Source: Spirochaeta sp. (GTDB lineage: Bacteria; Spirochaetota; Spirochaetia; DSM-2461). From it: a stretch of 5,156 nt of DNA. The translations under genes were made by a program, and so were the position numbers. Position 1 is the first letter of the stretch. Each line of letters opens with the position of its first letter. Below are positions 1-5,156 of the stretch, one piece after another. Below the pieces are notes generated by a model. It did no database searches and was not told the origin of the DNA. It worked only from the letters and a program-made list of their open reading frames with translations. The stretch covers positions 1 through 5,156 of the forward strand of contig DAOVYP010000197.1 of NCBI GenBank assembly GCA_030635565.1, read 5' to 3'.

Positions 1-17
1 AGAGCCCTGGCCCCGGA

Positions 18-31
18 GCCGCTCAAGCGGC
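18..31. repeat. Small inverted repeat (6-bp stem)
   Basis: GCCGCT and AGCGGC pair perfectly around a 2-nt centre. After one A/C mismatch two further G-C pairs extend the stem to 15-34. It is the first of the chain of hairpins in the non-coding region. Confidence 0.5.
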
Positions 32-38
32 CCCCATT

Positions 39-55
39 CCGCGGCAGAGCCGCGG
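39..55. repeat. Perfect GC-rich hairpin (7-bp stem, 3-nt loop)
   Basis: CCGCGGC, loop AGA, GCCGCGG. All seven pairs are G-C, so it would be very stable as RNA on either strand. No T-run follows on either side, so it is not a standard Rho-independent terminator. Confidence 0.6.
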
Positions 56-82
56 AGTATGAAACCATGCTTTTCCGGCGCT

Positions 83-139
83 CATTCGGATCAAGGGTCG
101 TACCGGAGGCGAGAGCAGAGGAACGATCCCGACAGAATG
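83..139. repeat. Long imperfect inverted repeat
   Basis: CATTC (83-87) pairs with GAATG (135-139) and GGATC (88-92) with GATCC (125-129), leaving a 5-nt bulge at 130-134. An alternative register pairs TCGGATC (86-92) with 125-132 with one bulged C. The enclosed loop also contains GGG-TCGT (95-101) able to pair with ACGA-T-CCC (123-130). Its right arm ends on the base where the next inverted repeat begins. Confidence 0.45.
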
Positions 140-174
140 AACTTGTTCACTGCTCGCAAGTTCGCTTCGCGAAC
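139..174. repeat. Two overlapping, mutually exclusive hairpins
   Basis: GAACTTG (139-145) pairs with CAAGTTC (157-163), giving a 7-bp stem with an 11-nt loop. GTTCGC (160-165) pairs with GCGAAC (169-174), giving a 6-bp stem with a 3-nt loop. The two share bases 160-163 and cannot form together, which is the geometry of an RNA switch or attenuator. Whether that is functional is inference. Confidence 0.45.
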
Positions 175-224
175 CCGCTGTTTTCCTCTCATTTCGCTTG
201 GAAATCACTCCTCTTTCCAGCGGG
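174..224. repeat. Nested inverted repeat (7-bp outer, 6-bp inner stem)
   Basis: CCCGCTG (174-180) pairs with CAGCGGG (218-224). Inside lies TGGAAA (199-204), which pairs with TTTCCA (214-219) around a 9-nt loop; the two right arms share 218-219, so the inner and outer stems partly compete. The block begins on the last base of the preceding hairpin, making 83-224 an uninterrupted chain. Confidence 0.45.
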
Positions 225-259
225 ACTCGCCTTGCAGGCTCGGCTCCGACGAACTTCGG

Positions 260-273
260 GCAGCTCCGGCTGC
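260..273 (-). repeat. Short hairpin at the 3' end of the DUF1820 gene
   Basis: Read on the minus strand this is GCAGC, loop CGGA, GCTGC, starting on the last base of the TAG stop codon. It is well placed to protect or end the DUF1820 transcript, but it is short and is not followed by a T-run, so I do not call it a terminator. Confidence 0.35.
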
Positions 274-554
274 TAATCTATATTGTTTTTGAACAGCTTC
301 ATGGACCCGGCCTCTGGATTATCGTCCTTGATTTCCTCTATCAGAATTACCGTCTGGAACGGGATCATCAGATGATCCGAACCGCCGAATTCTTTCAGAA
401 CCTCGTCTTCCGAGGGATCGATTACCAGCCGGCTGGCTTTGGTGAAAACCAGATCCTTGATCGAAACGAAATAGGGGTGGGTGAGATCGAGGCTTCTGGC
501 CTTGAGCAGAACCTGTTTTTCTTTCCAGGTGAAATGGACGCGGTAAATTGACAC
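273..554 (-). CDS. DUF1820 family protein
   Basis: A small (93 aa) soluble protein of unknown function. The sequence fits the DUF1820 family as I know it: an N-terminal 'YRVHF' strand (residues 4-8), a central 'KDLVF' (about 33-37), then 'VIDPSEDEVLKEFGG' (about 44-58) followed by 'IPFQTVILIEEI'. This is the usual order in proteobacterial and spirochaetal members, and the length is close to theirs. There is no signal peptide or membrane segment, so it should be cytoplasmic. The start is GTG (554-552), chosen because the family typically begins just before the YRV strand. No Shine-Dalgarno lies within 10 nt; the nearest purine run, GGAAG, is 17 nt upstream, and a TATATA box (568-563) is so close that a leaderless message is possible. 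It is transcribed away from the mla-like operon. No reaction or partner is known. Confidence 0.85.
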   Translation of the reverse strand: MSIYRVHFTWKEKQVLLKARSLDLTHPYFVSIKDLVFTKASRLVIDPSEDEVLKEFGGSDHLMIPFQTVILIEEIKDDNPEAGSMKLFKNNID

Positions 555-637
555 AGCCCGACTATATACGGCTTCCGGTTTTTATAGAAGGAAATCTCAT
601 TGAATACCCCTTCCACTGAGGTTAGATTGATACAGGT
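555..637. promoter_or_regulatory. Divergent intergenic region between DUF1820 gene and mla-like operon
   Basis: This 83-bp gap must hold start signals for both directions, since genes leave on both sides. AT-rich patches could serve as -10 boxes: TATATA at 563-568 and TATAAA (minus strand, 586-581). For the plus strand, TTGAAT (600-605) and TTAGAT (622-627) are spaced by 16 nt, but this would leave almost no leader before the ATG at 638. TGAGGT (617-622) is the best ribosome binding site for the permease but lies 15 nt upstream, farther than usual. No pair of boxes is strong, so the exact promoters remain unassigned. Confidence 0.4.
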
Positions 638-1420
638 ATGGTAGAAACTTTCGGACGGCATATCAGGCAGTCCCTTGGACAGCTTTCCTATGCGGCCGGC
701 TTTCAGCTTTTTCTCTTCAAGGAAACCTTCAACTTCCTGGGTAAAAGGAGGATCGGGCTTCGGGTTCTCATCCTGCAGATACTCTTTACCGGCGTGGAAG
801 CGCTTTCCATCATCTCCCTGCTCTCTCTGGGAATCGGTGCCGTCATCATCATTCAGGGAGCCCAACTGCCGGATTTTCTGCTGGGTGAACAGCTCTACCG
901 AATCCTCATTATCGTCATCGCCAGAGAGCTGGGACCGCTGCTCACCGCGTTCGTGATTATCGCCCGCTCCGGGAGCGCCATCACCACCGAGCTTGGGAAC
1001 ATGGTGGTTTCCCACGAAATGGAAGCCTACCTGTCCGTCGGCATCCATCCGGTATCCCAGCTCGGTGTGCCCAGACTTATCGGGATGTCTATTTCCATGT
1101 TTCTGCTCACGGTATATTCAAATGTATTCGGCCTGCTCGGTTCCCTTACAGTCTCATCAATAATCACCCGGGTGAGGCTGGCCGATCATCTGTCGGCACT
1201 TTTTGCCAACTTCTATCTTGTCGATATCGTCGCAAGCATCGCCAAGAGCTTCGTTTTCGGTATTATCATTGCCGCCACGTCGGTGTATTACGGTTTCAGC
1301 GTCAGCGGAGCGATAACCGAAGTTCCGGTTAAAACCATACGTTCCATCGGGGTGAGTATTGTCCTCTGCGTCATTGCCGACGGCATTATCATCCTGCTCA
1401 CAATGCTGGTGACCGCATGA
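638..1420 (+). CDS. MlaE-like ABC transporter permease (MCE lipid transport)
   Basis: Inner-membrane permease of an MCE-type lipid transporter, 260 aa, the normal MlaE length. Residues 1-40 form a polar, amphipathic N-terminal segment, followed by about five hydrophobic membrane segments (roughly 43-73, 88-110, 145-175, 192-217 and 235-259). The family hallmark is clear at residues 95-122: 'ARELGPLLTAF' then 'ARSGSAITTELGNM', the cytoplasmic coupling region. The C-terminal 'YYGF' (217-220) is also typical, but the glycine-rich loop usual after it is replaced by 'SGAITEVPVKT', which is more divergent. The ATG at 638 is the only reasonable start: an in-frame TAG lies at 623-625 and the next in-frame ATG is inside the conserved core. 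It leads a four-gene operon and overlaps the ATPase gene by ATGA. Family and role are secure; the lipid carried cannot be told from sequence. Confidence 0.93.
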   Translation: MVETFGRHIRQSLGQLSYAAGFQLFLFKETFNFLGKRRIGLRVLILQILFTGVEALSIISLLSLGIGAVIIIQGAQLPDFLLGEQLYRILIIVIARELGPLLTAFVIIARSGSAITTELGNMVVSHEMEAYLSVGIHPVSQLGVPRLIGMSISMFLLTVYSNVFGLLGSLTVSSIITRVRLADHLSALFANFYLVDIVASIAKSFVFGIIIAATSVYYGFSVSGAITEVPVKTIRSIGVSIVLCVIADGIIILLTMLVTA

Positions 1421-2154
1421 TCGATGTCCCTATCGTTCTGGATGATGTCACCATCCGCTTCGACGGACGAGCCGCATTGGACGGGTTGAGTCTGGAATTT
1501 CAGCGGGGTAAATCCACTGCGGTAATCGGAAGTTCCGGAAGCGGCAAATCCCTGGTACTGAAATGCGCCGCGGGGCTGATTTTCCCCGAAGAGGGTGATG
1601 TTTTATTCGAAGGCAGATCCATCGCCACAATGGGCGAGAGGGAATATCAGCAAATGCAGGCACGGACCGGATTTCATTTCCAGGATGCGGCCCTCTGGGC
1701 CAATAAGTCCCTGGGGGAAAACCTCAGCCTGCCCCTTCTGGCCGCCGATCCGGACCTTAGCGATTATGCCCTGCACGGCAAAGTTGCAGAGTCGTTCGCT
1801 TCAGTGAAGCTGGAATTGGATCCGTCGCTGAGGCCGGCCGCAATATCCATGGGTCAGCAGAAGATGGTGAGTTTCCTGCGGGCCACCATATCCCGGCCGG
1901 AGATTTTGTTTCTCGATGATTCGCTGTCCTTTATGGATCACGCAGGCTCCCGTCAGTTGATGGCCAGGATAGAGGAGTTCAAGGATGCGGGGGCTACCAT
2001 AATCATCGCTACCCACAACAGGGAGTTTTCCGGAAGGCTGGCCGACAGAGTCGTGGTTCTCTCCGACGGCAGGATGGTGGCTTCCGGACCCTATCAGGAA
2101 GTGATGTCATCACAGGATCCGGCGCTGCTGCCGGTCTTGCGTGATCTTGTCTGA
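1417..2154 (+). CDS. MlaF-like ABC transporter ATP-binding protein
   Basis: Cytoplasmic ATPase expected to power the MlaE-like permease, 245 aa. Visible motifs: Walker A GSSGSGKS (residues 38-45, K44), Q-loop glutamine Q89 in 'FQDAALW' (a typical MlaF-type context), a signature-like 'ISMGQQ' (143-148), Walker B 'ILFLDD' (163-168), D-loop 'SLSFMD' ending at D174, and switch histidine H200 in 'IIATHN'. Two motifs are abnormal: the signature lacks the LSGGQ double glycine, and the residue after the Walker B Asp is D168 where a catalytic Glu is expected. The reading frame is intact and otherwise well conserved, so it is not an obvious pseudogene. The start ATG overlaps the permease stop (ATGA, 1417-1420), indicating translational coupling. 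With no second ATPase gene nearby, a homodimer would carry the altered motifs at both ATP sites. Slow or atypical hydrolysis is an inference. Confidence 0.92.
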   Translation: MIDVPIVLDDVTIRFDGRAALDGLSLEFQRGKSTAVIGSSGSGKSLVLKCAAGLIFPEEGDVLFEGRSIATMGEREYQQMQARTGFHFQDAALWANKSLGENLSLPLLAADPDLSDYALHGKVAESFASVKLELDPSLRPAAISMGQQKMVSFLRATISRPEILFLDDSLSFMDHAGSRQLMARIEEFKDAGATIIIATHNREFSGRLADRVVVLSDGRMVASGPYQEVMSSQDPALLPVLRDLV

Positions 2155-2180
2155 CCGGCGGATAATGAAATGGAACAATA

Positions 2181-3203
2181 ATGAAATTTAAATTCAGACA
2201 TGCGGATAAAATTGTTGGACTCTTCACCCTGGTGGCACTGCTTCTGCTGGTCATCATCACAGTATTTGCCGGGGTGAATAACAAATGGTTTACAAAGAAA
2301 ATATATTTTACCAGTCTTTTCACCTCCGCCGACGGCCTGAAAGTCGGCATGGGGGTGAACCTCAGAGGATTTCAAATCGGCCGTGTGAAGAACATCAGCC
2401 TGAATGCTGACAACCGGGTGGATCTGGATTTCTACATCTACGTAACCTACCACGACAGGATTCTTCATGATTCGGTCCTGGTACTGCCATCGGGTCTGCT
2501 GGGTACCTCCGCTGCTCTGGAACTCTATCCCGGCCTGGTTGAGGGTCCGCCTCTTCCTGACGGAACCTTCATACCCTCCACCCAGACTGTCGAGGGTAAA
2601 ATGCTGGTGAAAACCAGGCGTGTGGATCGTCCCGCCGGGGGTGATGCCATCACCGACATACTGACCGATCTTCCGGAAATTCTCGACAACCTCAACGAAA
2701 CCATCGTTTCCATCGGCAATCTAACCTCCTCGCTGGAAACCGGTATTAAAGGTGAAGGGAATGATGCATTCAGCAGTACAGTCCGGAATATCGAAGATAT
2801 ATCCTCCGGTCTGGACCGGAGCATCCGGGATGTGAATGATGTCACCGCATCCCTGGCAGCCCTTGCCGTGGAGCTTGAAGATCCTACGGGTCTGGTTCCC
2901 ACTCTCCTGGATCCGAACGGGTCGCTGGATACCCTGCTCAACGACGACAATGTTCTGTGGGACCACATTCTTTCCATTCTCGTTCAACTGGAAGGAGCAA
3001 TGGCAGGGGTCAATTCACTCTCCGCATCTTTGGCGGGTATCAGCCCTCAGATGGCTCTGACCCTGGATGAAACCATACGTTCTCTCAAAGAGGCGCAGAA
3101 AGTGATGGAAGGACTGCAGAACAATCCGCTTCTCAAACGGGGAATCAGCAAAGAAACCGTTCCGGAGAATCCCGGTGCCGATATGAGGGAGGATGAATTT
3201 TGA
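2181..3203 (+). CDS. MlaD-like MCE domain protein, membrane-anchored
   Basis: Substrate-binding or tunnel component of the MCE transporter, 340 aa, much longer than E. coli MlaD (about 180 aa). Residues 1-9 are basic and cytoplasmic; 11-31 form one transmembrane anchor. A single MCE domain follows at about 38-118, with the typical 'SADGLKVGMGVNLRGFQIGRV' pattern (49-69, split here only as a description of its core) and the 'SGLLG' pore-loop motif at 104-108, where Leu106 and Leu107 correspond to the hydrophobic pore leucines of MlaD. Residues 155-320 are mostly helical with heptad-like hydrophobic spacing, and end in 'LQNNPLLKRG' (312-321), a motif I recognise from the tails of other MCE proteins. 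The ATG start follows GGAA at 5-nt spacing, 26 nt after the ATPase stop. The stop overlaps the next gene's TTG. It should act in the periplasm as a hexamer on the permease. Confidence 0.92.
   Translation: MKFKFRHADKIVGLFTLVALLLLVIITVFAGVNNKWFTKKIYFTSLFTSADGLKVGMGVNLRGFQIGRVKNISLNADNRVDLDFYIYVTYHDRILHDSVLVLPSGLLGTSAALELYPGLVEGPPLPDGTFIPSTQTVEGKMLVKTRRVDRPAGGDAITDILTDLPEILDNLNETIVSIGNLTSSLETGIKGEGNDAFSSTVRNIEDISSGLDRSIRDVNDVTASLAALAVELEDPTGLVPTLLDPNGSLDTLLNDDNVLWDHILSILVQLEGAMAGVNSLSASLAGISPQMALTLDETIRSLKEAQKVMEGLQNNPLLKRGISKETVPENPGADMREDEF
3185..3192 (+). promoter_or_regulatory. Strong ribosome binding site for the lipoprotein gene
   Basis: GAGGGAGG lies inside the end of the MCE gene, 7 nt before TTG at 3200. 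It decides the start: it gives ideal spacing for TTG, while the ATG at 3193 is out of frame and reaches a stop after eight codons. Confidence 0.7.
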
Positions 3204-4087
3204 CCTCTGGCGCAAGTAGATACATATATGTTGCTGTCGTTATTCCGGTGCTGATTTTCGCCGCATCATGTTCCACCAAACCCAGGGAGCCCGAAGAAGT
3301 TTACACCAGGCGCAAGCAGGCCGATTCCCTTATGCTGCAGGGGTACGATCGGACCGATACCCTTCATTTCGATCTGGCATGGTTCTCCTTCGATGCGGCA
3401 CTTGATATCTACGCCTCCCTGGATAATCGGGAGGGGATGATCGATGCCCTGCTGGCATTGGGACGAACAAAGCGGATGACCGGTGAAATCGATTCGGCCG
3501 AAGAACTCTTCTCTCATGCCTGGTCCCTGTCCTCTTTTTCGGACAATCCCAGGCTTACCAGATCGGTACTGAACCATCAGGCGGACCTGGCCCTCAGACA
3601 AGGTAATCCGGTAAAAGCCATGGATCTTCTCGCCGACAGAGAGGATGAAATAATCGACGGGCGTGAACGTTCCGCGCAGCTGCGACTGAAGGGGGCGGCA
3701 AGATATGCCATGGGTTCCGAAGACGAGGCCGCAGCACTGCTCATCGAGGCTGCAGGCGTCGCCGAAGCCGCCGATGAGGCGGTAGCGGCAGCCCAAGCTT
3801 ACTATAAACTGGCTTCCATGGCATCGCTGGGAGCCCGTTTCGACGAAGCCGAAGAGTGGGCCCTGAAGGCCCTGAATGCCGATAAATCCCGGGAATACAG
3901 CCCCGGAATCGCCGCCGATCTTCGGGCCCTGGCCATCATCAGCGCCAAAGCGGGAAAGAAAGAAGCTGCGGAGGATTATTACCGGCGTTCCTGGCTGGCC
4001 TGGAGAGGGGTGGGCCGCAATGACGACGCCGAGTCGGCGAAAATGGAGCTGGAAATCCTGACCGGCCGCCCTGTCACCGTCCCCTGA
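3200..4087 (+). CDS. TPR-like repeat lipoprotein of the MCE operon
   Basis: Predicted lipoprotein of 295 aa, not tied to a named family. The N-terminus has one Arg (R7), a hydrophobic stretch (about 8-22) and a lipobox-like 'FAAS-C' with C24 as the lipidated residue. Ala at -3 instead of Leu is looser than the proteobacterial rule but is tolerated in spirochaetes. The mature part is almost all helix with TPR-type helix pairs, for example 59-74 with 79-94, 96-110 with 120-134, 159-171 with 173-188, 196-210 with 213-226, and 238-251 with 253-268; the G/A/Y-W spacing and 'GxxxEA' turns fit. Such solenoids bind proteins or peptides. The TTG start overlaps the MCE stop by TTGA and has a strong ribosome binding site at 3185-3192. 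Its place at the end of the operon, where mlaC often sits, suggests a periplasmic or outer-membrane partner of the transporter; this is inference. Confidence 0.85.
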   Translation: MTSGASRYIYVAVVIPVLIFAASCSTKPREPEEVYTRRKQADSLMLQGYDRTDTLHFDLAWFSFDAALDIYASLDNREGMIDALLALGRTKRMTGEIDSAEELFSHAWSLSSFSDNPRLTRSVLNHQADLALRQGNPVKAMDLLADREDEIIDGRERSAQLRLKGAARYAMGSEDEAAALLIEAAGVAEAADEAVAAAQAYYKLASMASLGARFDEAEEWALKALNADKSREYSPGIAADLRALAIISAKAGKKEAAEDYYRRSWLAWRGVGRNDDAESAKMELEILTGRPVTVP

Positions 4088-4107
4088 TACATTATATTCC
4101 TGACATC

Positions 4108-4135
4108 TCGACACGTTCTGTAATAAAAATATAAC
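4108..4135 (+). promoter_or_regulatory. Candidate sigma-70 promoter of hppA
   Basis: TCGACA (4108-4113, five of six matches to the -35 consensus) and TATAAC (4130-4135, five of six to the -10) are separated by 16 nt in an AT-rich stretch. Transcription would begin near 4142, leaving a leader of about 23 nt that contains the TGAGGT ribosome binding site at 4155-4160. No terminator lies between the lipoprotein gene and this site, so read-through from the operon is also possible. Confidence 0.5.
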
Positions 4136-4164
4136 ATGTGCGAAAATCCACGGATGAGGTCTAT

Positions 4165-5156
4165 ATGATCAGTCTAGTCATAATCGCCGTTATCGCCGCT
4201 CTGACATTTGCAGCCGTCAATTTTTCGATAGTGAAAAAAAAGAGTCCGGGTAACGAGCTCATGCAGGAAATCGCCGGCTACATCAAAGAAGGTGCCGATT
4301 CCTTTCTGATCCATGAGTACAAGATTATTGCCAGGATCGTCGTACTCATCGTGGTTCTGCTTGCCGTGGTGGTCTCCTGGCAATCCGCCGCCGCGTTCGT
4401 CATAGGCACCGTGATGAGTGCTACCGCCGGCTGGGTGGGAATGCGCATGGCCACCCTGGCCAATGTGCGGGTTTCCAATGAAGCGCAAGTGTCCCGAAGT
4501 CTTGGTTCCACTTTGAAAGTGGCATTCCAGGGCGGTTCCGTCATGGGTTTGTCGGTAGGAGGGTTCGCCCTTTTCGGGCTCCTCGTCATCTATGTCGTAT
4601 TCGGCAAGCTGATGGGTCAGGTGAATCCGGATCAGCTCGTCATTCATAGCAACTGGCTGGGCATCAACGACATTCCCTTCACCATGACGGTATCCGGCTA
4701 CGCGCTGGGCTGTTCCATCATAGCGATGTTTAACCGCGTCGGCGGGGGTATCTACACCAAGGCCGCCGATATGGGCGCCGACCTTGTGGGTAAAACCGAA
4801 GCCGGTATTCCCGAAGACGATCCCCGCAACCCGGCAACTATCGCCGATAACGTGGGTGACAATGTCGGAGATGTCGCCGGCCTGGGATCGGATCTTCTGG
4901 AAAGCTATGTCGGTTCTCTGATCGCCTCCATCATCCTTTCCGCCTACATGGCCTATACGGCCATTAAATCCGGTAGTCCCATCAACCCCGAACTGGTTTC
5001 AGCAATGATTCAGTTTCCGTTGTTCTTCGCGGCCGTCGGATTGCTCTCCAGTATCGTCGGAATATTCATACTGGTTGTGAAAAAAGTCTCGGACAAGCCT
5101 CATCGTGAGCTTAATATCACCACCTGGGTTTCCGCCGGCCTCACCCTGGCCTCTGG
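4165..5156 (+). CDS. hppA: Membrane-bound ion-translocating pyrophosphatase (partial, 5' part)
   Basis: Integral membrane enzyme that hydrolyses pyrophosphate and pumps H+ or Na+ out of the cytoplasm. About 330 residues are present before the window ends; the family is usually near 700, so less than half is seen. The PPi-binding signature is intact: 'GGGIYTKAADMGADLVGK' (193-210) with K199, D202, D206 and K210, then 'PEDDPRNPATIADNVGDNVGD' spread over 216-236 with E217, D218, N222, D228, D232 and D236. The ion gate follows: D243, E246, S247 in 'SDLLESYVG'. Glu three residues after the Asp is the arrangement of the Thermotoga Na+ pump, while plant H+ pumps have it seven residues after. The residue that decides K+ dependence (Ala or Lys in the GNTT-A/K-A motif) lies beyond the window. 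TGAGGT 4 nt before the ATG supports the start. Family certain; sodium specificity likely, not proven. Confidence 0.95.
   Translation, partial: MISLVIIAVIAALTFAAVNFSIVKKKSPGNELMQEIAGYIKEGADSFLIHEYKIIARIVVLIVVLLAVVVSWQSAAAFVIGTVMSATAGWVGMRMATLANVRVSNEAQVSRSLGSTLKVAFQGGSVMGLSVGGFALFGLLVIYVVFGKLMGQVNPDQLVIHSNWLGINDIPFTMTVSGYALGCSIIAMFNRVGGGIYTKAADMGADLVGKTEAGIPEDDPRNPATIADNVGDNVGDVAGLGSDLLESYVGSLIASIILSAYMAYTAIKSGSPINPELVSAMIQFPLFFAAVGLLSSIVGIFILVVKKVSDKPHRELNITTWVSAGLTLAS

Larger units (their letters stand above)
1..272. other. Non-coding, hairpin-rich intergenic region
   Basis: No convincing gene is visible here. Several frames stay open for 60-77 codons, but their translations are low-complexity, rich in Arg, Ser and Pro, resemble no family I know, and lack a good ribosome binding site. 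The stretch does hold a nearly continuous series of perfect inverted repeats (18-31, 39-55, 83-139, 139-163, 160-174, 174-224, 260-273). This is more than I would expect from base composition alone. It lies just downstream of the minus-strand DUF1820 gene. It could be a structured RNA, a 3' regulatory region, or a copy of a dispersed intergenic repeat. None of the hairpins has the T-run of a classical intrinsic terminator. Confidence 0.6.

Noticed and set aside
23..292. Small open frames on both strands in the first 290 bases
   Set aside because: Their translations are compositionally odd, lack a good ribosome binding site and match no family I recognise; overlapping open frames in several phases fit GC-rich non-coding DNA.
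548..553. Perfect TTGACA, a consensus -35 box on the plus strand before the mla-like operon
   Set aside because: No -10 box lies at 16-18 nt: TATATA is only 9 nt downstream and TATAGA is 29 nt downstream. The word also falls in the start of the DUF1820 coding sequence.
422..1048. Minus-strand open frame of 208 codons
   Set aside because: It overlaps both the DUF1820 gene and the clearly recognisable MlaE-like permease, and its product is polar and without family features; it is a shadow frame.
2170..2181. Mini-frame ATG-GAA-CAA-TAA overlapping the MCE start (TAATG)
   Set aside because: Three codons only, with no ribosome binding site of its own; most likely chance, although a coupling role cannot be excluded.
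3266..4114. Minus-strand open frame of 282 codons
   Set aside because: It is antisense to the TPR-like lipoprotein gene, which has a signal peptide, a strong ribosome binding site and operon context; the antisense product shows no domain.
4092..4134. TTATATT...AATATAA inverted repeat between the lipoprotein gene and hppA, as a terminator
   Set aside because: The stem is seven A-T pairs with a 29-nt loop and no T-run, too weak for an intrinsic terminator; the right arm is better explained as part of the promoter.

Overview
The window (5156 bp, moderately GC-rich) is tightly packed chromosomal DNA from a Gram-negative-type (diderm) bacterium. A spirochaete of the Spirochaeta/Treponema-like lineages fits best. 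The reasons are a DUF1820 protein, an MCE lipid-transport operon without mlaB or mlaC next to it, a lipoprotein with a loose lipobox (FAAS-C), and a pyrophosphatase of the Thermotoga-like sodium type. This assignment is an inference from gene content; no taxonomic marker gene is present.

Layout. Positions 1-272 hold no convincing gene but are filled with short perfect inverted repeats that abut or overlap, so this looks like a structured intergenic element. A small DUF1820 gene runs on the minus strand (554 to 273). An 83-bp divergent gap (555-637) separates it from a plus-strand operon of four genes: MlaE-like permease (638-1420), MlaF-like ATPase (1417-2154), MlaD-like MCE protein (2181-3203) and a TPR-type lipoprotein (3200-4087). 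Two of the three junctions are stop/start overlaps (ATGA and TTGA), which points to co-transcription and translational coupling. After a 77-bp AT-rich gap with a candidate promoter comes the 5' part of hppA, a membrane pyrophosphatase that runs off the window end (4165-5156).

How the genes work together. MlaE, MlaF and MlaD would form an inner-membrane ABC complex that moves phospholipid or another lipid between the inner membrane and the periplasm or outer membrane. The MCE protein has a long helical tail, and the lipoprotein sits where other operons encode a soluble carrier (MlaC), so it may be a periplasmic or outer-membrane partner. The pyrophosphatase is an independent unit that turns PPi hydrolysis into an ion gradient; its visible ion-gate residues match the sodium-pumping type.

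The most notable points are the non-canonical nucleotide-binding motifs of the MlaF-like ATPase (SMGQQ instead of LSGGQ, and Asp instead of the catalytic Glu), the unusual composition of the MCE operon, and the chain of mutually exclusive hairpins in the first 272 bases. No mobile element, CRISPR array, rRNA or tRNA was seen.
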